64,000 nt of DNA from UBA3871 sp041797745 (GCA_041797745.1 JBHBZU010000057.1:56164-120163); one strand, 5' to 3'. Positions 8,833 to 17,405 are shown, numbered from the stretch's first letter. Notes: a model not told the origin generated them from the letters alone. Numbers and translations: made by a program.

Positions 8833-9903
8833 TTAATTACAGCTTTTAAGATATACACGCTGAAAATACGCAATTCCTTCAATTACCTCTTTAGATGTTA
8901 GGTTATCTATAATAGCTAATCTCGGTGCGGATGACGACAACAATATCGCTTTCATTGATTTATCCGTTTGTTTTTTATCTTTACTTATTGAATCAATGTA
9001 AAGCTTTTCGTTATATGTTGTAAGGTTAACATTAATGTGAATTGCCTTAAGCAAGACTGCTTCTGCCCTCTTCGCCAACGTTTCATCCAAAAGACCTCTT
9101 TTTTGTGAAATATAATTTGCAATAATAGTTCCAATCGCCACCGCTGTTCCATGTGGGATTTCATATCCGGTGACAGTTTCTATTGCATGACCAAAAGTAT
9201 GTGCAAAATTAAGTTTAACCCTCTCCCCTTTATCAAATTCATCAATCTCTATAATACTCTTTTTGTAATCTAAACTACTTTCAACAAAATACTTCAAAGT
9301 ACAGTTATCTCTTCTTAATAGGCTGTCAATTCTTTTTTCCAGCATTTCCAATTTGGAGTTTCCCTCCATAATATTAAATTTTATAATTTCACCTAATCCA
9401 CTTTCAAAGTCTCTGTCTTTCAAAGTTTTTAAAAATTCTAAACAAATAATTATTTTCTTCGGCGGATAAAAGGTGCCCAAAAGATTTTTAAAATCCTTGT
9501 AATTTAGACTTGTTTTACCGCCTATGCAGCTGTCACAGCATGATAAAAGTGTAGTTGGCAAGAAGTACCACTCTATACCCCTGTAAATAATATTCGCTGC
9601 GAATCCAACAATGTCTTGAATAATGCCTCCTCCAACAGCCACTAATTTAGCATTTTTTTTAGCCGATAATCCAACTAGAGCTTCACAAATCATCAAGGCA
9701 GAATCTATTATTTTATTCTCCTCTTTTGCTTCTAAAATAATCTTTTGTTTAGGCGGAATTTGTATAAACAATTCCTCGTATATAAAATAAACATTTTTAT
9801 CAATAATATATATCGCTTCATCTATACTAAAAATACTACCTAGCTCATATAAAGAATCCTTTATAGTTACTTCATAATCATTTAATTTGGATTTAATAAT
9901 CAT
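8833..9903 (-). CDS. 3-Dehydroquinate synthase-like sugar phosphate cyclase
   Basis: This 356-residue protein belongs to the AroB/2-deoxy-scyllo-inosose synthase superfamily. VGGGIIQDIVGF (residues 89-101) binds NAD, and PTTLLSCCDSCIGGKTSLN (116-134) is the next family signature. The metal-site segments are GEIIKF (171-176), NFAHTFGHA (232-240) and IPHGTAVAIG (249-258). Because it sits in a glycan operon with no other aro genes, a role in making an unusual cyclitol or ulosonate precursor seems more likely than shikimate synthesis. It overlaps the upstream SDR gene by 4 bp. The product cannot be predicted; it could still be a displaced aroB. Confidence 0.8.
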   Translation of the reverse strand: MIIKSKLNDYEVTIKDSLYELGSIFSIDEAIYIIDKNVYFIYEELFIQIPPKQKIILEAKEENKIIDSALMICEALVGLSAKKNAKLVAVGGGIIQDIVGFAANIIYRGIEWYFLPTTLLSCCDSCIGGKTSLNYKDFKNLLGTFYPPKKIIICLEFLKTLKDRDFESGLGEIIKFNIMEGNSKLEMLEKRIDSLLRRDNCTLKYFVESSLDYKKSIIEIDEFDKGERVKLNFAHTFGHAIETVTGYEIPHGTAVAIGTIIANYISQKRGLLDETLAKRAEAVLLKAIHINVNLTTYNEKLYIDSISKDKKQTDKSMKAILLSSSAPRLAIIDNLTSKEVIEGIAYFQRVYLKSCN

Positions 9904-10565
9904 ATGGATAAGAATCCCCCATCTACGAAAAGTTGTTGCCCTGTTATATACGTATTCGCTTCACTAGCCAAAAAAACAACAGCTTTTGCTTGCTCTATAG
10001 GCTCTGCCAATCGTCCAAGAGGAATACTTTGAGCAATTTTTTCAATTTGTTCTTTTGAGTTATTTTTTTCTGTTAACTCTGTATTAGTAAATCCCGGGCA
10101 AACCGTATTTACTAAAATATTATTTGCTGCTAATTCAACCGCTAAGGTTTGAGTCAACCCATGAATTCCATGTTTTGTTGCCGAATACACTGCCCTCCCC
10201 GTTTTACCGGCATCGCCCCAAATAGAACCAATATTCACGATTCTACCATAGTTTTGTTCTTTCATTTTAGGTACGACTCCTCGTAAAAGTTGTATTGGCG
10301 CTATTAGATTCACAGAAAGCATCCTCATTATTTCATTGTCCTCAACGTTCTCAATCAAATTGATTTCATTTATGCCTGCATTATTTATTAATACATCAAA
10401 CGTAGTTTCTTGATTATTACGACAATATTCTTCAACGCTTCTAAAGTCTGAAAGATCCATTTCTTCCCTTGCGGGTGCAAACACGCAGTATCCTGCCTCT
10501 TCTAGCAATTCTGCTATTGCTTTCCCTATTCCTCTACTTGCGCCTGTTATTAGTGCGTTCCTCAT
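9900..10565 (-). CDS. Short-chain dehydrogenase/reductase (SDR)
   Basis: This 221-residue classical SDR has TGASRGIGKAIAEL (cofactor loop, residue 8 on), NNAGIN, the catalytic serine strand NIGSIWGD and YSATKHG. It ends with the family PGFTNTELT and GQQLFVDGGF segments. It is FabG-like in form, but its place between a GT52-like gene and the DHQ-synthase-like gene, 1 bp from one and overlapping the other, points to reduction or oxidation of a sugar-like intermediate. NAD(H) or NADP(H) preference is not clear. Confidence 0.88.
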   Translation of the reverse strand: MRNALITGASRGIGKAIAELLEEAGYCVFAPAREEMDLSDFRSVEEYCRNNQETTFDVLINNAGINEINLIENVEDNEIMRMLSVNLIAPIQLLRGVVPKMKEQNYGRIVNIGSIWGDAGKTGRAVYSATKHGIHGLTQTLAVELAANNILVNTVCPGFTNTELTEKNNSKEQIEKIAQSIPLGRLAEPIEQAKAVVFLASEANTYITGQQLFVDGGFLSI

Positions 10566-10566
10566 T

Positions 10567-11676
10567 TTATCTCCTTTTACCTTTTATTGCGGCACCTAAA
10601 CCCCTGTCAATTACATCCAATGCTCGAATTACATCTTCCTTTGTTTTAGGGATTAAAACTCTATCCTTGTTTTGATATATTTCTTTCATAAGCTTTCCTA
10701 TATATGCAAATCTATCATATAGCGCTTTTTTCCGCTCCTCCTTTTCTGCTAACTCATAAAGAAAGAGCAAATATGGTTCTTCATCGAAAAGAAATTTAGG
10801 AGCACACATCGCTGTAGAGCCTAATGAAATGAGGCATTGTTTTGAGTAACTTTGGTTTAAACAAATGACCTCCCAAGGCACATTCTTTTCCTTTATCTGT
10901 TTTGTGTTTCCATACAATTTAGTTGTCTTTCGCGGATGAGTTTTAAGAATCAGCTCTTCATATTTTATGTTATTTACAATCATATTGAACAAATCTTTTT
11001 CAGCATCCAAAAACTGTTCAAAGAATATATATCGTTCATGATAGCTATTGTTATAATCAAATATGTTTTGTAATAATAATTTTGTTTCTTCAAATCTTGT
11101 TTTGGGGATTTCCAATATTTGTGTTTCTCCCAACATATTACCACAAGCCATTTTATTAAACACCCACATCGTTTCAATTTCGAATGCTTGTTTTGGGATT
11201 CCCGCTAGTCGCAATAAGAGTTTCTTACTACTTGATATATTTTTACTATATCCCGAGTATGTAGACACACCGTCTTCAAATAATATAACTTTTAAGGATT
11301 TATCCTCTTTATAAAAATGTTTTATAAAATAGTCCGTAAATTGATTTCTTCCACTATACCAAATCTCGTTGTAGCAAGGAATCTCACAGTTAATATGATT
11401 TTTTAAATACTTTTCGCTTCTAATGCAATTGAATAATCGCTTAACTAAATACATGATACGTGGCATTTTATCAAAATCATAATAGATTTCATCCTCCACC
11501 AATATCACATTGTTAAATAGATTTAAGTGCTTAAACTTGATTGCTAATCTCCCTGCTTGTTCAAAGGTATTTTGAATGTATACATCTATTATTTCATTTT
11601 TCCAAACTTCTTTTTGTAAAAAAACAAGTACAAAAAGATGGTAAGGTGTGCAACAAATAACTGCAATCCTCTTCAT
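10567..11676 (-). CDS. GT52/polysialyltransferase-like glycosyltransferase
   Basis: This 369-residue protein begins MKRIAVICCTPYHLFVLVFL, the hallmark N-terminus of the GT52 and bacterial sialyl/polysialyltransferase group. The middle has the ELILKTHPRKTTKLYGNT segment resembling the HP motif, and the end has LISLGSTAMCAPKFLFDE resembling the S-S/T motif. Families with these motifs include CMP-sialic-acid-dependent transferases. The operon's own CMP-sugar synthetase-like gene makes a CMP-linked donor attractive. It lacks a signal peptide and is probably peripheral. Fold assignment is fairly secure; the donor is inferred. Confidence 0.7.
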   Translation of the reverse strand: MKRIAVICCTPYHLFVLVFLQKEVWKNEIIDVYIQNTFEQAGRLAIKFKHLNLFNNVILVEDEIYYDFDKMPRIMYLVKRLFNCIRSEKYLKNHINCEIPCYNEIWYSGRNQFTDYFIKHFYKEDKSLKVILFEDGVSTYSGYSKNISSSKKLLLRLAGIPKQAFEIETMWVFNKMACGNMLGETQILEIPKTRFEETKLLLQNIFDYNNSYHERYIFFEQFLDAEKDLFNMIVNNIKYEELILKTHPRKTTKLYGNTKQIKEKNVPWEVICLNQSYSKQCLISLGSTAMCAPKFLFDEEPYLLFLYELAEKEERKKALYDRFAYIGKLMKEIYQNKDRVLIPKTKEDVIRALDVIDRGLGAAIKGKRR

Positions 11677-11705
11677 TCTTAGCCTTTCCGCTATTTGCTT
11701 TAATA

Positions 11706-13313
11706 TTATTCTTCAGATATGATTTTTTCATACAAAGACTTTGTAATAAAATTCATTTTTAATCTATGATTCATCTTTGCCAATTGTTTCAATATATTTT
11801 CGTTATTTTTAATTACGTACTCTTCGCTGTCTGCAAATAAATATTTAGATTCATAATAATTAGGATGCTCATGTGAAAATCCATCAAAGCCTGCAAGATT
11901 TACAGAATTAACATTCATCCTTTGCAAAAGCGAAAGTAGTAGTAACAATGAATTATCACTTTTCGCTTCTTCTTCAAGTAAAGACTTGTAGTTTAATATA
12001 TAGTCCGCAAGTTGATCATAATCTGTTATATTGGAAGTTATTATTAATTTGGCAAAACTTTCATAATTTTTTTCATCAATATATTTGCTATACCGTTTCG
12101 CATTACTAATAAACACATAATCGCATTTAAAATCCCTTGGTTCAAAATTCGTTGAAATAGTAACTGCATTATATTCTTTTATAAATTGTTTTATAATATC
12201 TTTATCTTTACCCAAAGTTTCACCGGGACCAAGTATTACAATATTCTTTTCTTCCAATTTGTTTTTTAAGGAATTTATAGCTTCAAAATCATCTATAGAA
12301 TTTTCTTGATAGGCAAAGTAACTTTCCTTTATGTAACCCTCATCGAAAAGTAATTTCTTTTCATATGGAATTTGCGAAAGAATCTCATTAATTGAGCTTA
12401 CCGAGAGAGTTTTTCTTTCCAGTAGATACTGTACATAATTTGGATGACAATTTTGCATGGCTGACAAGTAAAAATTATATTTATATCCCCAATAATTGTG
12501 TTTGTATACTGACATTAAGTCTGTATCAAGTATTTCAAGAATTTGATTTATATTATATGCCTTTTTATATCTTTGATTCAGGTGCATTGAAATAAGCTCG
12601 CTAGGGCAATTACCCGCACTTTTTCCCATGCCATACACTGTTGAATCCACTATAACTGTTCTATCTGTTTCTAACGCCACAAATTTCATTGAGTTACTAA
12701 ATGCCAGCTGAAAATTATTATGCGCATGATATCCAATATTAATTTCCGGATTCAAGTTATTATTTAGCAAATTAAAATAATTTGTTAATTTTCTACCATC
12801 CAACAAACCATATGTGTCCACGATGGAAAAAGCAAAAGGTTTTATTTCATTAATCTTTTCAATGTAATTCAACATTTCTAAGTCTGAATAAGCCGTAACC
12901 GAAATTGCCTGAATAAACAGTTTATAACCTTTTTCTTTTATTTCCCTGCAAAACGGTAACGCTTGTTCTATTTTCTCTTTTTTAAAAATCACTCTGATTC
13001 CATCAATGAAAGAGTTTTCGCAATTTCTTATATTGCTTATATCACAACTTCCAAAATCAACCATTGCCACTGGAATCGCATTACCCTTTGACACGCCCTC
13101 AAACAGTTTATCAAATGCCGAAGTATCCGGTTGTATAGAGTAGTCTCTATCATATTCTCTTGAATCATTTAAAAAGCCCACTTCAATAAACTCAACTCCG
13201 GCTTTCTCTAGTCTCTTATACGTTCCTGTTATAACACTATGCCCAAAGTTCCAGTCGTTAATATAGCCCCCATCTCTTAATGTACAATCTAACAATCTAA
13301 TATCTTTGCCCAT
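11706..13313 (-). CDS. HMGL/DmpG-type aldolase with extra C-terminal domain
   Basis: This protein of about 535 residues has an N-terminal DRE-TIM metallolyase barrel. LLDCTLRDGGYINDW holds the catalytic RD pair, VEFIEVGFL follows, and GYHAHNNFQLAFSN contains the metal-binding HxH. These match the 4-hydroxy-2-oxovalerate aldolase group that joins or splits pyruvate and an aldehyde. From about residue 340 a second domain begins (NIVILGPGETLGKDKDII, then YVFISNAKRYSKYI), of the kind fused to such aldolases in surface-polysaccharide loci; its role is unknown to me. The ATG at 13313 is preferred over a TTG 9 bp upstream; the gene overlaps the kdsB-like gene. Confidence 0.8.
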   Translation of the reverse strand: MGKDIRLLDCTLRDGGYINDWNFGHSVITGTYKRLEKAGVEFIEVGFLNDSREYDRDYSIQPDTSAFDKLFEGVSKGNAIPVAMVDFGSCDISNIRNCENSFIDGIRVIFKKEKIEQALPFCREIKEKGYKLFIQAISVTAYSDLEMLNYIEKINEIKPFAFSIVDTYGLLDGRKLTNYFNLLNNNLNPEINIGYHAHNNFQLAFSNSMKFVALETDRTVIVDSTVYGMGKSAGNCPSELISMHLNQRYKKAYNINQILEILDTDLMSVYKHNYWGYKYNFYLSAMQNCHPNYVQYLLERKTLSVSSINEILSQIPYEKKLLFDEGYIKESYFAYQENSIDDFEAINSLKNKLEEKNIVILGPGETLGKDKDIIKQFIKEYNAVTISTNFEPRDFKCDYVFISNAKRYSKYIDEKNYESFAKLIITSNITDYDQLADYILNYKSLLEEEAKSDNSLLLLLSLLQRMNVNSVNLAGFDGFSHEHPNYYESKYLFADSEEYVIKNNENILKQLAKMNHRLKMNFITKSLYEKIISEE

Positions 13314-14052
13314 CTTTATCAATCGACTCCCTTTGCTTCAAAATAGCCTTTACCTTTTCTAGATCTCTTGGCGTATCAACGGAAAGAGACTCCGATTCAA
13401 CTAATTTATATTTAATATGGATTTTATTCTCTAAAAAACGTTGTAATGTTACATCTTCTATTCTTTCCAAAAAACCTTTTTCTGTTGATACGAAAAAATC
13501 CAACGCAGCTTTATTATAACATTCAATTCCCACTATTTTTTTATATTTAAACATTACAGATTTGTAGGGAAATGGCACTGCAGCTCGTGAAAGAAGAATA
13601 CACTCATCTTCTTCATTCGTAACAACTTTTATGTTCGCAGGATCAATTACCTCCGCAGGATCACTAAAGTATCTACAAAGTCCACCTACATAGAAAACTT
13701 CTTTACTTTTACCTTGCGGCAAAACCGCTTCAATAGTCTTTGGTTCAACAAGCGGTTCATCTCCACATATTACTACATAATAATCCGATGGAATTTTTTC
13801 ACTAATTTCGTGAATTCTATTAACATGCGTCTGATGTTTATTACTTGTCATTAGACATGGAATGCCATTGTTTTCGCAATTTTCTCTGATTCTTTCGTCA
13901 TCAGTTGCCACATAAACAGCGTCAAATTGCTTTACTTTGCATGCTTGCTCATAAACATAATTTATCATAGGTTTTCCGAAAATGTCCGCCAAAGGCTTGC
14001 CTGGAAAACGGCTTGACTGATATCTTGCGGGTATTACACCTATTATCTTCAT
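13297..14052 (-). CDS. kdsB: CMP-Kdo synthetase-like cytidylyltransferase (KdsB family)
   Basis: This protein of about 251 residues has the KdsB N-terminus IGVIPARYQSSRFPGKPLAD, then VYVATDDERIRENCENNG, VICGDEPLVEP and a C-terminal VDTPRDLEKVKAIL, all in family order. KdsB couples CTP to 3-deoxy-2-ulosonic acids, releasing pyrophosphate. The ATG at 14052 is chosen over an upstream in-frame codon at 14094, because GGGAGG lies 7 nt before it. It is the first gene of the operon. No kdsA, kdsC or kdsD and no lipid A genes are in the window, so a Kdo-like sugar for a wall glycan is more likely than LPS. Confidence 0.88.
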   Translation of the reverse strand: MKIIGVIPARYQSSRFPGKPLADIFGKPMINYVYEQACKVKQFDAVYVATDDERIRENCENNGIPCLMTSNKHQTHVNRIHEISEKIPSDYYVVICGDEPLVEPKTIEAVLPQGKSKEVFYVGGLCRYFSDPAEVIDPANIKVVTNEEDECILLSRAAVPFPYKSVMFKYKKIVGIECYNKAALDFFVSTEKGFLERIEDVTLQRFLENKIHIKYKLVESESLSVDTPRDLEKVKAILKQRESIDKDGQRY

Positions 14053-14188
14053 ATGAACCTCCCTTTTTATTATATCCAGCTTGTCTATTGTCAATAATAA
14101 TGTAAATTTAAAAGATTTTAAGCTTGAGAGAATAATTTATAATTAAATGGTTAAAATTATATTCAAATTACTTTGCTTTTAATATCTT

Positions 14189-14217
14189 ATTATATCAAAA
14201 TTCCTCTTTTCTTTCAA
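14189..14217 (-). promoter_or_regulatory. Sigma-A promoter of the polysaccharide operon
   Basis: On the minus strand TTGAAA (14212-14217) and TATAAT (14189-14194) are separated by 17 bp. The predicted start near 14182 gives a leader of about 130 nt before the kdsB-like ATG at 14052. No other strong promoter was seen inside the tightly packed operon down to position 1. Confidence 0.7.
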
Positions 14218-14274
14218 CGATTCGTATTAATGATAATACCTACAAATTGTAGGATTACAATACATATGCTACAT

Positions 14275-14430
14275 CTAACAAAAATTAAATAATGCTTGAT
14301 TCTCTTTATCGTAATCTCCTATCTCCAACTCACACAGTTCATGTACTCTAATACCGGTAGCAAACAACATCTTTATTATTGTTAATTTTCTCAAACCAAA
14401 CTCCGTTTCTGCTTCGGCAATTTGTTAACA
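14275..14430 (-). pseudogene. Tyrosine recombinase (XerC/D-like integrase) fragment
   Basis: A short reading frame on the minus strand ends at TAG 14275-14277 and begins after an in-frame stop near 14430. It encodes about 50 residues that include EFGLRKLTIIKMLFATGIRV and HELCELEIGDYD. This matches the segment of Xer-type recombinases around the first catalytic arginine (ATGIR-V-ELC-L). There is no start codon context and no remaining active-site region. It is best read as the relic of an integrase gene at the edge of the polysaccharide island. Confidence 0.65.
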
Positions 14431-14457
14431 ATTAGGCTTTATTCAAAATAATTAACA

Positions 14458-14492
14458 AATAACAAGCGGGAGAAATCTCCCGCCTGTTATTT
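14458..14492. terminator. Hairpin, probable bidirectional terminator
   Basis: GCGGGAG and CTCCCGC pair around AAAT, with extra flanking pairs AATAACA/TGTTATT. T-rich flanks lie on both sides. It separates the integrase relic from the region downstream of the S-layer gene. About 50 bp further on (14543-14567) there is another perfect hairpin (GTTTCGTA arms with an inner GC pair), but without a T tract in the useful direction. No gene was found in the rest of 14495-14680. Confidence 0.6.
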
Positions 14493-14681
14493 TTGCCCTA
14501 TAAGCCCATAATTATCTCCACCCACATAGCAGGTGTTTTTTTGTTTCGTAGGCTTCGCTTACGAAACTATAACCACCCGACATTAACAGGGGGGGAAGCG
14601 TTTAATTCAAATATATTTATTTTCTGGTACTTTTATCCTCTCTCTTTTCGTGGGCAGGAATTGGGGTTCTAAAGCTAGCAA

Positions 14682-14718
14682 CAAAAAAACACAGGTGAGA
14701 GATAATCTCTCACCTGTG
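14682..14718 (-). terminator. Rho-independent terminator of the S-layer gene
   Basis: A 13-bp perfect stem (CACAGGTGAGAGA / TCTCTCACCTGTG) with a 3-nt loop is followed on the minus strand by a run of seven T residues. It lies about 100 bp beyond the stop codon of the S-layer protein gene. Confidence 0.9.
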
Positions 14719-14817
14719 GAAAATACTATTCAGTTTTTCGCCTTTGCACCCTACATCAACAATGTTGATATAGAGTTCAAATATTTACTTGCTATAAGTC
14801 TTATTCTAACCTAAAGA

Positions 14818-17268
14818 TTAGTAATTGAGACCTGGGCAAGCTGTTAAGAACTTAGAATTATCATCTTCTGCTACGTAGATAATAATATCATAACCCTGTA
14901 CATCATCATCAGATTCGAAGAGAATTACGCCATCACCAGCAGTGATATCGGAATAGTCTCCAACAACCATCTTGTCAAATGTACCGTCATTAGCGATTAC
15001 TACCTTGTAAACGTGTGCATTGCTTACCTGAACATAACCTGCGCCATCACCAAGGTCTAAAGTACCCTTGCCAACGCCACCGTCTGTTACTGCGCCCTTA
15101 GTCATTCCTGGCTTTGTAGCTACAGCAGTCTTAAGTTCACTACCGTCGAACTGGAAGTCTACAAGCTGAGCATCCTTAATAGTACCAGGATCGAAAGTGA
15201 GATCCTTAGTGAGGTAAGTTACTTCCTTACCGTTTACTAATGCCTTAACTTCATAAACTTCCTTATCGCTGGAGTTCTTAACCTTACCGAAGTCAGTGAT
15301 TAAACCATAAGTGTTGGAGGAGCTTTCGTTAGTCCAAACAGCTACGATCTTCTTCTGGTCAGTGTCCATGATGTACTTAGTCTTAGCAGGGTCAAGCTTT
15401 TCGCTTGTAGGGATATCCTTAAGGGAACCTACTGCGAATGTACCGTTGCCAGTACCTGTGAATACTACTACCTTAGCATCAAGTTCCTTACCGGAGAGGT
15501 ATCCGTTGTTAGCAAACTTTTCAGCCTTTACAGAAGTACCAGCTTCAACCTTGAGGGAGTCGATTTCACCATCTTTATTTAATGTGTAAGTAGCGAAGTT
15601 ATCCTTAAGTAATACTGCAGCAACTGTTGCTTCAGCATTTGCCTTAATTGTACCATTAATCATAGTATCTTCGTTAACTGTGTAAACCTTCTTAGCACCG
15701 TCTGCTGTGAAGAGCTTAACCTGAAGCTTATTTCCTTCGTAGTCGCCGGTAACAACCTTACCTGCGTCAGCAACCATAGCATAGTTGTCTGGCTGGGATG
15801 TTCCCTTGAACTTAGCAATCTTGCCTGCATAGTTGAGGTAAGCTGTACCTTCAGCGTTGAGCTTGAGGTCGCTAACTTCTCCACTAACCTGAGCGAGCTT
15901 GTAAACTGTACCGTTGATAGTGTACTTAGTGCCGTCAACGCCGTTGTTACCCTTAACTCTAGTAACCTTACCGTTTACTGTAGTTGTGGAAACTTCTACT
16001 CTTGTAACGTAGCCTGAAGCGTCTACATAGTAAGTAACGATAGCATCGTTAGCAATGGAGCTGATATCCTTAGCTCCTAAGAGAGCAAATCCAGTCTTGT
16101 CGATTTCGCCCTTGTTGTCTTCAGTAAACTTAGCACCAGCAGCGATTTCGTGGTTCTTGGAAACCTTCTTGGAATACTTGTCATCCCATACAACTGTAGC
16201 CTTTGCAGTGAGCTTGTTGATGGAGTAGATGCTCTTAACCTGCTTTCCGTCAAGCTTAACTGCAAGAGTTAATTCATCGCCTGACTTGAAGCCTGTGTAA
16301 TTTGTAGCAATCTGGTCACCCAGTGTAGCTGCCTGTGTAGTATTGATAGTAGCCTTTGCTCTGCTGTTTTCGAATACTGCGATGCCGTTGTTTGCTGTAA
16401 GCTTGTTGATGTACTTAACGTCGTCGTTGGAAATTCCTACGTTTGCAATAGCGGAATCAGTAGTAACATTTACTGTGATAAATGTGGACTTAACTTCCTT
16501 GATACCTGTGATTTCGTTATCATCGTTAAGATATACCTTAGCATATGCTCCATAGTAGTTGGAGAGGTTTACACCCTTAGCATAATCGAGGTTTGCATCA
16601 AGAACGATTTCCTTGTCGCCTGCGTTGATGTATGTATCTAATCTGGAAAGCATAGTTTCTGCAGGAACGTTTGACTGGAATACGTTGTCATTGTCAATGT
16701 AACCGAGTGGGTTTTCGAGGTTGTTGTAGATCATGATAGCCACGTCGCCTCTGCTTGCTGCCTGGTTACCAGCCTTGTCTACGTTCTTAAGGAGACCGAG
16801 AGCCTTTGCCTTAGCTACGTAGTTTGCAGGCCATGTGCCAGGGAGGGAAGCGTCTGTATAACCTACGGCTCTTACGATCATAGTAAGAGTTTCTTGGTAA
16901 GTTACGTTTCCACCAGGGTTGAACTTGTTGTTACCAACACCCTTTAATACGCCCAGAGCCTGAGCATAACCGATATATCCTGCTGCCCAGTGACCCTGAC
17001 AGTCAGAGAATGTAGTTGTGTTACCTTCTGCCTGAGCTGTGAGACCGAGTGCAGCGATAATCATCTTTGCAGCTTCTGCTCTTGTTACATTGTTTTCTGG
17101 CTTAAATGTGCCGTCTGGATAACCAGCAACAACACCCAGGTTTTCAAGAGCTGTAACAGCCTTTTCGCAAGTCTTGCCAACAACGTCAGCCTGAACATCT
17201 GCGAATGCCATTGAGAAGCTACCGAGTACCAGTGCAAGCACCAGTACAAATGAAAGTACCTTTTTCAT
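14818..17268 (-). CDS. S-layer homology (SLH) domain surface protein, probable S-layer subunit
   Basis: This 816-residue exported protein has a signal peptide at residues 1-24 (MKKVLSFVLVLALVLGSFSMAFA). Three SLH repeats follow: about 26-75 (GVVAGYPDGTFKPENNVTRAEAA), 85-140 (GVLKGVGNNKFNPGGNVTYQE) and 145-190 (divergent, GLLKNV..ASRGDVAIMIYN). SLH trimers bind pyruvylated secondary wall polymers. The rest (about 200-816) is a long beta-rich ectodomain with many Lys, Asp, Val and Thr and very few Cys. A consensus promoter, AGGAGGA ribosome site, structured leader and strong terminator suggest high monocistronic expression. It sits next to the polysaccharide operon that may build its anchor or glycan. 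Confidence 0.92.
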   Translation of the reverse strand: MKKVLSFVLVLALVLGSFSMAFADVQADVVGKTCEKAVTALENLGVVAGYPDGTFKPENNVTRAEAAKMIIAALGLTAQAEGNTTTFSDCQGHWAAGYIGYAQALGVLKGVGNNKFNPGGNVTYQETLTMIVRAVGYTDASLPGTWPANYVAKAKALGLLKNVDKAGNQAASRGDVAIMIYNNLENPLGYIDNDNVFQSNVPAETMLSRLDTYINAGDKEIVLDANLDYAKGVNLSNYYGAYAKVYLNDDNEITGIKEVKSTFITVNVTTDSAIANVGISNDDVKYINKLTANNGIAVFENSRAKATINTTQAATLGDQIATNYTGFKSGDELTLAVKLDGKQVKSIYSINKLTAKATVVWDDKYSKKVSKNHEIAAGAKFTEDNKGEIDKTGFALLGAKDISSIANDAIVTYYVDASGYVTRVEVSTTTVNGKVTRVKGNNGVDGTKYTINGTVYKLAQVSGEVSDLKLNAEGTAYLNYAGKIAKFKGTSQPDNYAMVADAGKVVTGDYEGNKLQVKLFTADGAKKVYTVNEDTMINGTIKANAEATVAAVLLKDNFATYTLNKDGEIDSLKVEAGTSVKAEKFANNGYLSGKELDAKVVVFTGTGNGTFAVGSLKDIPTSEKLDPAKTKYIMDTDQKKIVAVWTNESSSNTYGLITDFGKVKNSSDKEVYEVKALVNGKEVTYLTKDLTFDPGTIKDAQLVDFQFDGSELKTAVATKPGMTKGAVTDGGVGKGTLDLGDGAGYVQVSNAHVYKVVIANDGTFDKMVVGDYSDITAGDGVILFESDDDVQGYDIIIYVAEDDNSKFLTACPGLNY

Positions 17269-17296
17269 TTTTAGTGTCCTCCTAAAATATTTCTTC

Positions 17297-17352
17297 GAAG
17301 GGGTGATAATTTTTTAGCCAAATTATCTTCGTCCCCTTCTTGAAGATAATTT
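17297..17352 (-). promoter_or_regulatory. Mutually exclusive hairpins in the S-layer mRNA leader
   Basis: Two stems share one strand. Stem B pairs 17320-17330 with 17342-17352 (AAATTATCTTC / GAAGATAATTT, 11 bp perfect). Stem A pairs 17297-17303 with 17333-17339 (GAAGGGG / CCCCTTC) and 17305-17312 with 17320-17327 (GATAATTT / AAATTATC). Both cannot form together. Stem A ends about 13 nt before the AGGAGGA ribosome site at 17277-17283. It may stabilise the mRNA or control translation. Confidence 0.55.
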
Positions 17353-17405
17353 GAATTTCTCGATAAAATGTACATAGTTATCCCATAAACATTTTACCAA
17401 TTCGC

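Noticed and set aside
8833..9903. Housekeeping aroB
   Set aside because: Motifs fit the superfamily, but the position inside a glycan operon without other shikimate genes makes a specialised cyclase more likely. It is kept as an alternative.
13297..14052. KdsB-like gene as evidence of a Gram-negative, LPS-making organism
   Set aside because: No other Kdo or lipid A genes are present. The SLH protein, WecA/TagO-WecB context, ribosome sites and overall gene set fit a Clostridia-type Gram-positive.
14818..17268. Several open frames on the opposite strand and other frames inside the S-layer gene
   Set aside because: They are shadows caused by the biased codon use of a highly expressed gene. They lack ribosome sites and recognisable domains.
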